64,000 bases of DNA from Pseudaestuariivita atlantica (GCF_001205715.1 NZ_AQQZ01000001.1:124001-188000), one strand, 5' to 3'. Positions 44,986 to 55,767 are shown, counted from the first letter of the stretch. A program made the numbers and translations. Notes: a model not told the origin generated them from the sequence alone.

Positions 44986-46150
44986 CGGGGATGTGGGTGC
45001 GTCCGAAATCGGGGGGCAGGAGGAGGATGTCGCGGCCGAGTTCGGTGACCTTTTGCCTGCCGCAGAGGGCCATCGTCATGTCGAGTTCGCGGTGCAGGAT
45101 TTCCAGGGCGCGGGTGACGCCGGCCTCGCCCATCGCGCCCAGCCCGTAGACCCATGAACGGCCGATCATCGTGGCCTTCGCGCCAAGGGCGAGGGCTTTG
45201 AGGATATCCTGGCCGGAGCGGATGCCGCTGTCGAGCCAGATCTCGGTCCGGTTGCCGACGGCGTCGACGATGGCGGGGAGTGCCTCGATCGAGGACATGG
45301 CGCCGTCGAGCTGGCGGCCGCCGTGGTTCGACACGACGATGGCGTCGGCACCGGTGTCCGCGGCCTTCACGGCGTCTTCGGGATCGAGGATGCCCTTGAG
45401 GATCACCTTGCCGCCCCAGAGGTCCATCAGGCGTTTGACCTGGTCCCAGTCGAGCCGGGGGTCGAATTGTTCGGCCGTCCATGCGCCGAGGCTGCGGGTG
45501 TCGGAGATGCCGTCGACATGGCCCACGATGTTGCCGAACTGGCGGCGCTTGGTGCCGAGCATGCCCATGCCCCAGCGCCACTTGGTGGCGAGGTCGGCGA
45601 GCACGGGCAGGGTGAACTTGGGCGGCGCGGAGAGGCCGTTCTTGAGGTCCTGGTGGCGCTGGCCGAGGATCTGCAGGTCAAGCGTGATGACGAGGGCCGA
45701 GCAGCCCGCAGCCTTGGCCCGTTCGATCAGGCGGGTGGTGAAGTCGAGGTCCTTCATCGTGTAGAGCTGGAACCAGAAGGGGGCGGGGCTGGCCTCGGCC
45801 ACGTCCTCGATCGAGCAGATCGACATGGTCGACAGCGTGAAGGGGACGCCGAATTTCGCGGCGGCGCGGGCGGCCTTGATCTCTCCATCCGCGGATTGCA
45901 TGCCGGTGAGGCCGACGGGGGCGAGCGCCGCGGGCATGGCGACGTCCTGCCCGATCATCTGCGTGGCGGTGGAGCGGCCTGTCATGTCGACGGCGACGCG
46001 CTGGCGCAGGCGGATGCGGTCGAAATCGGCGCTGTTGGCGCGGAAGGTCTGTTCGGTCCAGCTGCCGGATTCGCAGTAATCGTAGAACATCTTGGGCGTG
46101 CGGCGTTTGTGCAGGCGCTGGAGGTCCTGAATATTGGTGATGACCGGCAT
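44972..46150 (-). CDS. lldD: FMN-dependent L-lactate dehydrogenase (alpha-hydroxy-acid oxidase family)
   Basis: Oxidises L-lactate to pyruvate, passing electrons to quinones. 392 residues. The N-terminal YDYCESGSWTEQTFR, FMN-site TLSTMSICSIEDVAEASP, the active-site His in IVVSNHGGRQLDGAMSSIEALP and the flavin loop WLDSGIRSGQDI are all present. Other alpha-hydroxy acids are possible substrates. It diverges from an Acg-like reductase and MarR gene; a 31-bp inverted repeat lies 9-39 bp upstream of its start, with three palindromes beyond. Confidence 0.9.
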   Translation of the reverse strand: MPVITNIQDLQRLHKRRTPKMFYDYCESGSWTEQTFRANSADFDRIRLRQRVAVDMTGRSTATQMIGQDVAMPAALAPVGLTGMQSADGEIKAARAAAKFGVPFTLSTMSICSIEDVAEASPAPFWFQLYTMKDLDFTTRLIERAKAAGCSALVITLDLQILGQRHQDLKNGLSAPPKFTLPVLADLATKWRWGMGMLGTKRRQFGNIVGHVDGISDTRSLGAWTAEQFDPRLDWDQVKRLMDLWGGKVILKGILDPEDAVKAADTGADAIVVSNHGGRQLDGAMSSIEALPAIVDAVGNRTEIWLDSGIRSGQDILKALALGAKATMIGRSWVYGLGAMGEAGVTRALEILHRELDMTMALCGRQKVTELGRDILLLPPDFGRTHIPASSL

Positions 46151-46158
46151 GGTACCCT

Positions 46159-46189
46159 CGATATTGGTTAGGTTTGCTTACCAATATCG
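46159..46189. promoter_or_regulatory. 31-bp inverted repeat just upstream of lldD
   Basis: Arms CGATATTGGT (46159-46168) and ACCAATATCG (46180-46189) are perfect complements around an 11-nt spacer. The TTGGT/ACCAA ends recall GntR-type sites, but the spacing is larger than in the known LldR/PdhR operators. Candidate lldD operator or leader hairpin. Confidence 0.5.
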
Positions 46190-46216
46190 GGATAAAGGGG
46201 CAAGTACCCGGCATTT

Positions 46217-46280
46217 GGTACGATATCGAACTTTATTGTTGCCAGTGGTACGAATTCGTACTAATTGGTGCGATATCGTA
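46217..46280. promoter_or_regulatory. Three palindromic operators between lldD and the acg-marR pair
   Basis: TACGATATCGAA (46219-46230), TACGAATTCGTA (46249-46260, perfect, extending to 14 bp) and TGCGATATCGTA (46269-46280). Each is preceded by GG. Centres are 30 and 20 bp apart, close to whole helical turns, so bound proteins would lie on one DNA face. The third is 15 bp before the acg-like ATG. The MarR protein encoded downstream is the likely ligand. Confidence 0.65.
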
Positions 46281-46295
46281 TCAAAAGAGGTTCCC

Positions 46296-47438
46296 ATGAC
46301 GAGACTGACACGCAGGCGGACGCTGGCCCTTGTCGGGGGCGGGGTGATCTTGGCGGCAGGGGCTGGCGCGGTGGAGCTTGGTGTCCCGCCGTTGCAGGCG
46401 CGTGCGCCGTGGCGGCTGGCGGGCGACTATGACGATCCGCGTCTGCGGGCGCTCAGCTGGGCGATCCTTGCGCCCAACCCGCACAACCAGCAGCCGTGGC
46501 TGGTGGATATCGGGACACCGGACACGGTGGTTCTTTACGCCAATCCCGAGAAGCTGTTGCCGCACACCGACCCGTTCAGCCGCCAGATCGTGATCGGGCT
46601 TGGCTGTTTCCTCGAAACGCTGGCGATCGCGGCGGCGGAGGAGGGTTACGCGGTGACGACAGAGCTGTTTCCCGAAGGATCAGACGCGCGGGCGCTGGAT
46701 GCGCGGCCGGTGGCCATCGCGCGGTTTGCCGCGGGTGCGGCGGAACCCGATCCCGATTTCGCGCAGATCGCGCATCGGCGGACGCAGAAGGAGCCCTATG
46801 CCGAGCGGATCGTTCCGGACGCGCTTCTGGCGGAGGTGCTGGCAGCGGGTCGGCACGGCGTGCGGTTCGACGGCACCAATGACCCGGAGCGGATCGGGCA
46901 GTTGATCGACCTGAGCGTTGCCGCGTTCGATATCGAATTGCGCACGCCGCGCACCTACCGGGAATCCGTGGACGTGTTCCGCATTGGCCGGGCCGAGATC
47001 AACGCCCAGCCCGACGGGATCGACCTCGGTGGACCGATGTTCCAGGCGTTGGGGCGGCTGGGGCTGTTGACGCGCGAGACCGCGCTCGACCCCGAGGGGA
47101 TCGTGTTCCGCTCGGGCTATGACGCGGTGATGGCCAACGTCACGACCGCGGGCGGGCATGTGTGGCTGTGTACGCAGGGCAATACGCGCGCGGACCAGAT
47201 CGCGGCGGGGCGCGACTGGATGCGGTTTCACCTTGCCGCGACGCGGGTCGGGCTTGGCGTGCAGCCTCTCAGCCAGGCGTTGCAGGAATATTCCGAGATG
47301 GCGCCGCTTTACACCGACGTCCACGGACGTCTGGCCAATCCGGGAGAGACCGTGCAAATGTGGGCGCGCGTGGGCTTCGCGCCCGACGTGCCGCCCAGCC
47401 CGCGCTGGCCCATCGAGGCAAAGGTCGTGAATGCGTGA
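46296..47438 (+). CDS. Tat-exported Acg-like nitroreductase-family protein
   Basis: 380 residues. A twin-arginine signal peptide (TRRRTLALVGGGVILAAGAG) is followed by a nitroreductase-like fold with LSWAILAPNPHNQQPWLVDI, the N-terminal FMN-site pattern of the Acg family (dimers with a flavin-blocking lid in mycobacteria). IVIGLGCFLETLAIAAAEEG is the second family block. Periplasmic location predicted. Reaction unknown; FMN binding or storage, or reduction of a small molecule, is possible. Start 46296 has AAGAGG upstream. The stop overlaps marR by 8 bp. Confidence 0.8.
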   Translation: MTRLTRRRTLALVGGGVILAAGAGAVELGVPPLQARAPWRLAGDYDDPRLRALSWAILAPNPHNQQPWLVDIGTPDTVVLYANPEKLLPHTDPFSRQIVIGLGCFLETLAIAAAEEGYAVTTELFPEGSDARALDARPVAIARFAAGAAEPDPDFAQIAHRRTQKEPYAERIVPDALLAEVLAAGRHGVRFDGTNDPERIGQLIDLSVAAFDIELRTPRTYRESVDVFRIGRAEINAQPDGIDLGGPMFQALGRLGLLTRETALDPEGIVFRSGYDAVMANVTTAGGHVWLCTQGNTRADQIAAGRDWMRFHLAATRVGLGVQPLSQALQEYSEMAPLYTDVHGRLANPGETVQMWARVGFAPDVPPSPRWPIEAKVVNA

Positions 47439-47877
47439 CGCCGATATCCCCTTGTATTTCGCGCTCTTCAACGAGATCGGCATCCTGTCGCAACTGAGCC
47501 GCACCGTGCTGGAAGCGCGATTGCCCGAGGGGTTGCTGGTGAGTCATTTCGGCGTGCTGAACCACCTGATCCGGGTACAGGATGGCCAGACGCCCCTGCG
47601 TCTGGCCCGCGCGTTTCAGGTGCCGAAGACGTCGATGACGCATACGCTCGCGGGACTGGAGAAGCGCGCCTTGATCGAGATGCGGGTGAACCCCGAAGAC
47701 GCGCGCAGTAAATGCGTGTGGATCACCGAGGCCGGGCGCGACGTACGGGATCGCGCGATCCGCGACATCTCTGCCGACATGGAGGCGATGGTGGGCGAGT
47801 TCGCGCCCGACCGGGTTGCGCGACTGGTGCCGGAACTGGCGGAGTTGCGGAAGATACTCGATGCGGCGCGGGACTGA
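47431..47877 (+). CDS. MarR-family transcriptional regulator
   Basis: 148 residues with the winged HTH: TPLRLARAFQVPKTSMTHTL is the recognition-helix region, ALIEMRVNPEDARSKCVWIT the wing. It has a single cysteine in the wing (SKCVWIT), possibly redox-sensitive. It overlaps the acg-like gene by 8 bp, so the two are coexpressed, and probably binds the three palindromes in front of that gene. Confidence 0.88.
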   Translation: MRDADIPLYFALFNEIGILSQLSRTVLEARLPEGLLVSHFGVLNHLIRVQDGQTPLRLARAFQVPKTSMTHTLAGLEKRALIEMRVNPEDARSKCVWITEAGRDVRDRAIRDISADMEAMVGEFAPDRVARLVPELAELRKILDAARD

Positions 47878-47880
47878 CGG

Positions 47881-48777
47881 CTAGTCAGAGCGGAGGCCTT
47901 CGGCGACGGTGCGGACGATCCCGGCGATCCGGTGCAGGTGGTCTTCGAGCGGCGAGGTGCGGCGCCAGACCATGCCGATGTCGCGGCCCGGTTGCGCGCC
48001 ATGGAAGCGGCTGATGCGCACCGCGGCGGAGCGGGTTTCGATGGGGATCGCCATTTCCGGGATCAGGGTGATGCCCAGTCCGGCCCCCACCATCTGGACC
48101 AGCGTCGACAGCGAGGAGCCGTCGAGACCGTCGCGTGCCCCACCGCGCGCGGTGCTGCAGAAGGACAGGGCCTGGTCGCGCAGGCAGTGGCCTTCCTCCA
48201 GCAGCAGCAGCCGTTCGGAGCCGAGGTCGTCGAGCGTGGGAGAGGGGCCGGTCGCATTGTCGGGGCGGACCAGCACGAAATGTTCGGAGAGAAGCGGCGT
48301 TTCCGACAGGAGCGGGTCGCCAGAGGGCAGGGCGAGGATGGCGGTGTCGATGCGGCCGTCCTTCAACTCCTCCACCAGTCGCGCGGTCGTCGTTTCGCGG
48401 ATATGCAGGTCGAGGTCCGGCAGGGCGCGGGCCAGCGCGGGGATCAGGTGCGGCACGAGGTAGGGCGCGATCGTGGGGATCACGCCAAGGCGCATCCGCC
48501 CGCCCGGCACTTCGGAACTGGCGCGGGCAAGGTCGCCGAGGTCGTCGACCGCGCGCAGGATGGCGGCGGCGCGGGCGGCGAAGGTCTCTCCCAGCCGGGT
48601 AGGCAGGACGGCGCGGGGGCCGCGTTCGAACAGCGGCTGGCCGAGCGTGTCTTCGAGCGCGCCGATCTGCATCGACAGGGCGGGCTGCGACACGGCGCAG
48701 GCATCGGCGGCGCGTCCGAAATGGCGGTGCCGGGCCAGCGCATCGACGTAGCGGAGCTGTTTGAGGGTCAGGTTCAT
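47881..48777 (-). CDS. oxyR: OxyR hydrogen-peroxide sensor (LysR family)
   Basis: 298-residue LysR-type regulator. N-terminal HTH (HFGRAADACAVSQPALSMQI). The redox Cys pair is conserved as C198 and C207 in EEGHCLRDQALSFC, the exact OxyR disulfide pattern (E. coli C199/C208). It is divergent from katG with 137 bp between them, the usual arrangement in alphaproteobacteria, so peroxide-activated katG expression and autoregulation are expected. Confidence 0.95.
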   Translation of the reverse strand: MNLTLKQLRYVDALARHRHFGRAADACAVSQPALSMQIGALEDTLGQPLFERGPRAVLPTRLGETFAARAAAILRAVDDLGDLARASSEVPGGRMRLGVIPTIAPYLVPHLIPALARALPDLDLHIRETTTARLVEELKDGRIDTAILALPSGDPLLSETPLLSEHFVLVRPDNATGPSPTLDDLGSERLLLLEEGHCLRDQALSFCSTARGGARDGLDGSSLSTLVQMVGAGLGITLIPEMAIPIETRSAAVRISRFHGAQPGRDIGMVWRRTSPLEDHLHRIAGIVRTVAEGLRSD

Positions 48778-51101
<2,324 letters not shown>

Positions 51102-51109
51102 TCCGGGCG

Positions 51110-51134
51110 GGTCGGGTGAGATCACCCGACCTAC
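51110..51134 (+). repeat. REP palindrome directly after katG
   Basis: GGTCGGGTGA GA TCACCCGACC followed by TAC, 8 bp after the katG stop. Same sequence type as the copies beside the RAYT gene 42 kb away, with the G-C version of the variable pair. Confidence 0.85.
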
Positions 51135-51147
51135 CTGCCTGAAAAAC

Positions 51148-51179
51148 CGAAGGCCCGCGCGGTGACGTGCGGGCCTTCG
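51148..51179 (+). terminator. Hairpin terminator after katG
   Basis: CGAAGGCCCGC and GCGGGCCTTCG form an 11-bp perfect stem with a 10-nt loop, followed by TCGTTG. U-tract is poor, but position and stem strength suit a bidirectional transcript end between the convergent katG and minus-strand genes. Confidence 0.7.
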
Positions 51180-51198
51180 TCGTTGAGCCGGGGTCGGT

Positions 51199-51223
51199 GT
51201 CGGGTGGCGAGCACCCGACCTAC
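51199..51223 (-). repeat. REP palindrome providing the stop of the minus-strand small gene
   Basis: GTCGGGTG GCGAG CACCCGAC then CTAC. On the minus strand the element begins GTAG, and this TAG is the stop codon of the small gene starting at 51468. Confidence 0.85.
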
Positions 51224-51468
51224 GCGGGTGGGTCCTGCGCGGCGCGGGCCGCCTTGAGGGCCGCGTCGAGGCGTTGGTCGAGCATCTTGCGCGCGCGTTC
51301 CTCGGAGATGAGCACGCGGGCCGCGGTCAGGAAGGCTTCCTGCATGGTGGTCGAGGAGGCTTCGAGCAGTTTCGAGACGTCGTTGACGAGTTCCTCGTCG
51401 CCCAGTTCCTTCTGCGCGGCGATGACGTCGCGGGCCAGCGCCTCGGCCAGCTCTTCGGCCATCTTCAC
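51220..51468 (-). CDS. Small helical protein, cotranscribed with the upstream hydrolase
   Basis: About 82 residues, almost all helical and charged (EELAEALARDVIAAQKELGD, EERARKMLDQRLDAALKAAR). No domain recognised. The GTG start at 51468 overlaps the hydrolase stop (GTGA); an ATG two codons later is an alternative. The stop TAG comes from a REP palindrome. Probable partner or accessory of the hydrolase gene. Confidence 0.65.
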   Translation of the reverse strand: MKMAEELAEALARDVIAAQKELGDEELVNDVSKLLEASSTTMQEAFLTAARVLISEERARKMLDQRLDAALKAARAAQDPPA

Positions 51469-52118
51469 CGCGACGTCTCCGTCAGGCGGCGTTTCACGTA
51501 ATCCGTCACGTTGCCGATCATGTCGTCCATGTGCGGCTCCTTGAAGAAGTGGTCGGCGCCTTCGAGCTCGGTATGGGTGATGGTGATGCCCTTCTGTTCG
51601 TGCAGCTTGTTCACCAGCGAGACGGTATCGGCGGGCGGTGCCACCCGGTCGGCCGAGCCGTTGATGATGAGGCCCGAGGAGGGGCAGGGCGCGAGGAAGG
51701 AGAAGTCGTACATGTTGGCGGGCGGAGAGACCGAGATGAAGCCCGTGATCTCGGGCCGGCGCATCAGCAGTTGCATGCCGATCCACGCCCCGAACGAGAA
51801 GCCCGCGACCCAGCAGTGCTTGGAATTGTTGTTCATCGACTGCAGGTAGTCGAGCGCCGAGGCCGCGTCGCTGAGTTCGCCCACGCCCTGGTCGTATTCG
51901 CCCTGGCTGCGGCCCACGCCGCGGAAATTGAAGCGCAACACGGTGAAGCCCATGTTGTAGAAGGCGTAGTGCAGGTTGTAGACGACCTTGTTGTTCATCG
52001 TCCCGCCGAATTGCGGATGCGGATGCAGCACGATGGCGATCGGCGCGTCGCGGTCCTTCTGCGGGTGATAGCGGCCTTCGAGCCGGCCTTCGGGGCCGGG
52101 GAAGATGACCTCGGGCAT
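51465..52118 (-). CDS. Alpha/beta hydrolase
   Basis: 217 residues. It starts EVIFPGPEGRLEGRYHPQ and has the HPHPQFGGTMNNKVV oxyanion region (about residue 35), RFNFRGVGRSQGEYD, the nucleophile elbow GFSFGAWIG (Ser about 105) and the His in ELEGADHFFKEPH. Usual esterase/peptidase-like fold, substrate unknown. It commonly lies next to the suf locus in roseobacters. It diverges from iscR and shares with it the ICE-like palindrome at 52182. Confidence 0.82.
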   Translation of the reverse strand: MPEVIFPGPEGRLEGRYHPQKDRDAPIAIVLHPHPQFGGTMNNKVVYNLHYAFYNMGFTVLRFNFRGVGRSQGEYDQGVGELSDAASALDYLQSMNNNSKHCWVAGFSFGAWIGMQLLMRRPEITGFISVSPPANMYDFSFLAPCPSSGLIINGSADRVAPPADTVSLVNKLHEQKGITITHTELEGADHFFKEPHMDDMIGNVTDYVKRRLTETSR

Positions 52119-52181
52119 GGGCGGTTCCCTTTGGTGTGCGCGGGTCCGGGCGAGGCGGTTGACGCTGCCCCGGCGCACATC

Positions 52182-52196
52182 TTAGAATGGTTCTAA
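52182..52196. promoter_or_regulatory. ICE-like palindrome upstream of iscR
   Basis: TTAGAATGGTTCTAA (TTAGAA/TTCTAA with a 3-bp centre) lies 64 bp before the hydrolase start and 93 bp before iscR. It resembles the iron-control element bound by the Fur-family regulator Irr in alphaproteobacteria, which is known to control suf genes. A site of another iron regulator cannot be excluded. Confidence 0.6.
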
Positions 52197-52288
52197 ACTT
52201 GCCCCTGACAGGGCGCTTGAGTGAAGCGGACATAAGCGTTGCGGCTGGGTCCGTCAATCGTTTGCCGCGAGCCTTGGGGGGACGCACG

Positions 52289-52747
52289 GTGAAACTGTCG
52301 ACCAAGGGGCGGTACGCGATGCTGGCGCTGGCCGATATCTCGTTGCAGCCGGACGGCGCGCTGGTGCCGCTGGGCGACATCGCGCGGCGGCAGGACATGT
52401 CGCTTCCCTATCTCGAACAGCTGTTCGTCAAGTTGCGGCGTGCGGGGCTGGTGGAATCGGTGCGCGGTCCGGGCGGGGGGTACAGGCTGGCGCGGCCAGC
52501 GTCCGAGATCCGGGTGGTGGACGTGCTGTCGGCGGTGGACGAGACGGTCAACGCGCTGCACAAGGGCGCGGGCGCGAGCGGCGGCCAGTCGGGCAGCCGG
52601 GCGCAATCGCTGACCAACCGGTTGTGGGAGGGGTTCAGCGCGCATGTCTACGTGTTCTTGCACCAGACCCGCCTGTCGGACGTGATCGAGAACGAGCTTG
52701 CGCCGTGCCCCGCCGTGCCGTCGCTGTTCGAGATGGTGGACGAGTAG
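52289..52747 (+). CDS. iscR: IscR-type Rrf2 regulator lacking the three canonical cysteines
   Basis: 152 residues from a GTG start, MKLSTKGRYAMLALADISLQ at the N-terminus. The HTH contains DMSLPYLEQLFVKLRRAGLV and the wing GPGGGYRLARP. In E. coli IscR three Cys and a His near residues 92-107 bind [2Fe-2S]; here that segment reads KGAGASGGQSGSRAQSLTN with no Cys. The only Cys is C140 (LAPCPAV). Rhodobacter IscR is reported to use a single Cys in a different ligation. First gene of the SUF locus; an ICE-like palindrome lies upstream. Confidence 0.9.
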   Translation: MKLSTKGRYAMLALADISLQPDGALVPLGDIARRQDMSLPYLEQLFVKLRRAGLVESVRGPGGGYRLARPASEIRVVDVLSAVDETVNALHKGAGASGGQSGSRAQSLTNRLWEGFSAHVYVFLHQTRLSDVIENELAPCPAVPSLFEMVDE

Positions 52748-52808
52748 GAGAGGGCGGGAGCGGGGGCCAGCCCCCGCGCCCCCGCCATATTTGGAAAGAG
52801 AAGAAGAC

Positions 52809-53888
52809 GTGGAGCGGACCTACCTCGACTGGAATGCCACGGCGCCTTTGCGGCGTGAGGCGCGCGACGCGATGATCGCGGCGATGGATGTCGTGGGCAA
52901 TCCGTCGAGCGTGCATGCCGAGGGGCGCGCGGCCAAGGCGCTGGTTGAGAGGGCGCGGGGGCAGGTCGCGAGCCTGGTGGGGATCGACCGCAACGAGGTG
53001 GTCTTTACCTCGGGCGCGACGGAGGCGGCGGCGCTGGCCTGTGCCGGGCACGAGGTGGCGGCGGCGGGGTTCGAGCATGATGCTGTCAGTGCGCATATGA
53101 CGTCTGACCTGCCTGTGTTGCCGAACGGGGAGGTTGCGCCCTTCAAGGCGGTGCCGGGGTCGCTTTTGGCGATGCAGGGGGCCAATTCCGAGACCGGCGT
53201 GTTGCAGGACAATTTCCGCTGGGCGCAGGTGGCCTGGGCGTCGGGTGCGATGGTGCTGGTCGACGCGGTTCAGCTGGCGGGGAAGGTCCGGACCTCGGTC
53301 GACGTGCTGGGGGCGGATTACCTGATGCTGTCGGCGCATAAGCTGGGCGGGCCGAAGGGTGTGGGAGCCCTGTGTCTGAAGCTGGGTGTTGATGTGCAGG
53401 CGCAGATCACCGGTGGCGGGCAGGAGCAGGGGCGCCGGTCGGGCACCGAGAACGTGATCGGGATCGCGGGGTTCGGGGCGGCCTGTGCGGCGGCGGAGCG
53501 CGATCTGGAGGCAGGTGTCTGGGCGCGTGTCGAAAAACTTAGAAACATTCTAGAAAACGCCATTGCGGCCAGCGCAGATCAGACTATTTTTGTCGGGAAA
53601 GATGCGCCACGGCTGCCCAACACGTCCTGCTTTGCGACCCCCGGCTGGAAGGGGGAGACGCAGGTGATGGCGATGGACCTTGCGGGTTTCGCGATCAGCG
53701 CCGGGTCGGCCTGTTCGTCGGGCAAGGTGAAGGCAAGCCGCGTGTTGCGCGCGATGGGATATGACGAGGTGACGGCGGCGAGCGCGGTGCGCGTGTCGCT
53801 GGGGCCGGACACAACGGAAGACGAGGTCATGAGATTCGCCGAGGCGTGGCTCAGGGCCCACGACAGGTTCCGCGCGAAGGTCGCGTGA
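52809..53888 (+). CDS. Cysteine desulfurase (NifS/IscS type) of the SUF locus
   Basis: 359 residues, PLP enzyme giving sulfur from cysteine. YLDWNATAPLRREARDA at the start, VGNPSSVHAEGRAAK, the PLP lysine in MLSAHKLGGPKGVGAL and the persulfide Cys in ISAGSACSSGKVKAS. GTG start at 52809, preceded by AAGAGAAGAAG, a repeat-derived ribosome binding site. Class I type, distinct from the SufS at the end of the operon, so two desulfurases serve one locus. Confidence 0.9.
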   Translation: MERTYLDWNATAPLRREARDAMIAAMDVVGNPSSVHAEGRAAKALVERARGQVASLVGIDRNEVVFTSGATEAAALACAGHEVAAAGFEHDAVSAHMTSDLPVLPNGEVAPFKAVPGSLLAMQGANSETGVLQDNFRWAQVAWASGAMVLVDAVQLAGKVRTSVDVLGADYLMLSAHKLGGPKGVGALCLKLGVDVQAQITGGGQEQGRRSGTENVIGIAGFGAACAAAERDLEAGVWARVEKLRNILENAIAASADQTIFVGKDAPRLPNTSCFATPGWKGETQVMAMDLAGFAISAGSACSSGKVKASRVLRAMGYDEVTAASAVRVSLGPDTTEDEVMRFAEAWLRAHDRFRAKVA

Positions 53889-53900
53889 GAGAGGATCAGG

Positions 53901-55424
53901 ATGGCTGCTTTGGATGATGTGAAGGTCAAGGACGGGGTCGAGGAAGAGACCGTCGAACTGGTCCGCGAAGTGGGCGGTGCCTACAAGTACGGCTGGGAGA
54001 CCGACATCGAGATGGAGTTCGCGCCGAAGGGCCTGAACCCTGATATCGTGCGCCTGATTTCCGGGAAGAACGAAGAGCCGGAGTGGATGACCGAGTGGCG
54101 GCTGGAGGCCTATGCCCGCTGGCTGGAGAAGGAAGAGCCCAAATGGGCGATGGTCGACTACCCCGAGATCGATTTCCAGGACCAGTATTACTATGCCCGT
54201 CCGAAATCGATGGAGGTGAAGCCCAAGTCGCTGGACGAGGTCGATCCCAAACTGCTCGCCACCTATGAAAAGCTGGGCATTCCGCTGAAGGAGCAGATGA
54301 TCCTTGCCGGTGTCGAGGGGGCCGAGGATGCGCCCGCCGAAGGCCGCAAGGTCGCGGTGGATGCGGTGTTTGACTCCGTGTCCGTGGGCACCACGTTCCA
54401 GGCGGAGTTGAAGAAGGCGGGCGTGATCTTCTGCTCGATTTCCGAGGCGATCAGGGAACATCCCGATCTGGTGAAGAAGTACCTTGGGTCGGTCGTGCCG
54501 GTGTCGGACAACTATTATGCGACGCTGAATTCGGCCGTGTTCTCGGACGGCTCCTTCGTTTACGTGCCGCCGGGCGTGCGCTGCCCGATGGAATTGTCGA
54601 CATACTTCCGGATCAATGCCGAGAATACCGGGCAGTTCGAGCGGACGCTGATCATTGCCGACAAGGGGTCTTACGTTTCCTACCTCGAAGGCTGCACCGC
54701 GCCGAAGCGCGATACCTCGCAGCTGCACGCCGCGGTGGTCGAGATCATCGTCGAGGAAGATGCCGAGGTTAAGTACTCGACCGTGCAGAACTGGTACCCC
54801 GGCGACGAGAACGGCAAGGGCGGCATCTATAACTTCGTGACCAAGCGCGCCGATTGCCGGGGCGACCGGGCCAAGGTGATGTGGACGCAGGTGGAGACGG
54901 GATCGGCGGTGACGTGGAAGTATCCGTCCTGCATTTTGCGCGGCGATGACAGCCAAGGCGAGTTTTACTCCATCGCCATCGCGAACAATTACCAGCAGGC
55001 CGATACCGGGACCAAGATGATCCATTTGGGCAAGAACACGAAATCGCGGATCGTGTCCAAGGGGATCAGCGCGGGCAAGGCGCAGAACACCTATCGGGGC
55101 CTTGTGTCGATGCATCCGAAGGCGAAGAACGGGCGGAACTATACCCAGTGTGACTCGCTCTTGATCGGTGACAAGTGCGGGGCACATACGGTGCCGTATA
55201 TCGAGGTGAAGAATAACTCGAGCCGCGTGGAGCACGAGGCGACGACGTCGAAGGTGGACGACGATCAGCTATTCTATTGCCGCCAGCGCGGCATGGACGA
55301 GGAAGAGGCCGTGGCGCTGGTCGTCAACGGGTTTTGCAAGGACGTGCTGCAGGCGCTGCCGATGGAGTTCGCGATGGAAGCGCAGCAGTTGGTTGCGATC
55401 TCGCTTGAAGGGTCGGTGGGTTAA
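53901..55424 (+). CDS. sufB: Fe-S scaffold subunit SufB
   Basis: 507 residues. Core of the SufBC2D scaffold on which clusters are built. The conserved blocks [39 protein letters not shown], the [20 protein letters not shown] region and the [20 protein letters not shown] stretch near residue 430 are intact. It follows the desulfurase gene by 12 bp. sufC and sufD come later, after three unrelated small genes. Confidence 0.96.
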   Translation: MAALDDVKVKDGVEEETVELVREVGGAYKYGWETDIEMEFAPKGLNPDIVRLISGKNEEPEWMTEWRLEAYARWLEKEEPKWAMVDYPEIDFQDQYYYARPKSMEVKPKSLDEVDPKLLATYEKLGIPLKEQMILAGVEGAEDAPAEGRKVAVDAVFDSVSVGTTFQAELKKAGVIFCSISEAIREHPDLVKKYLGSVVPVSDNYYATLNSAVFSDGSFVYVPPGVRCPMELSTYFRINAENTGQFERTLIIADKGSYVSYLEGCTAPKRDTSQLHAAVVEIIVEEDAEVKYSTVQNWYPGDENGKGGIYNFVTKRADCRGDRAKVMWTQVETGSAVTWKYPSCILRGDDSQGEFYSIAIANNYQQADTGTKMIHLGKNTKSRIVSKGISAGKAQNTYRGLVSMHPKAKNGRNYTQCDSLLIGDKCGAHTVPYIEVKNNSSRVEHEATTSKVDDDQLFYCRQRGMDEEEAVALVVNGFCKDVLQALPMEFAMEAQQLVAISLEGSVG

Positions 55425-55440
55425 GGACCCGGAAAACGCG

Positions 55441-55767
55441 ATGACCCTGACAGCCAAGGATATCGACACGCTGGCCTCTCGCGCCACCAAGGACCCGGCG
55501 GCGGAGGCGGCGCTGATCTGGCCCTTCGCATGGGGACTGGCAAGTGTGGCGTTGATCTGGGCGTTCGGGGATTTCGCGTTCTGGCGAACCGATGCGGGCG
55601 TGAACGTGTCGCTTGACGCGGTCGGGCTGGGCCTTGTGCTGGGCGGTGTCCTCGCGGCGGGCGTGATGTGGGTTTATTTCCGGTGGCGTCGGCAATCGGT
55701 CGCCGCGGCGAAACGGACATTGCGGAGCCTTGCGGAACAGGTGCGCGCGCAGGAGGTCAGTCGATGA
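55441..55767 (+). CDS. Small two-helix membrane protein in the SUF locus
   Basis: 108 residues. An N-terminal helix ([20 protein letters not shown]) is followed by two membrane segments ([19 protein letters not shown] and [20 protein letters not shown]) and a basic tail. No family recognised. Starts 16 bp after sufB and overlaps the YbjQ-like gene by 4 bp, so it is cotranscribed with iron-sulfur assembly genes without a known role there. Confidence 0.72.
   Translation: MTLTAKDIDTLASRATKDPAAEAALIWPFAWGLASVALIWAFGDFAFWRTDAGVNVSLDAVGLGLVLGGVLAAGVMWVYFRWRRQSVAAAKRTLRSLAEQVRAQEVSR

Noticed and set aside
53538-53552. TTAGAAACATTCTAG, a second ICE-like sequence
   Set aside because: Lies within the coding sequence of the nifS-type gene, about 350 bp before sufB, with an imperfect right arm. 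Without a promoter next to it this is probably chance.
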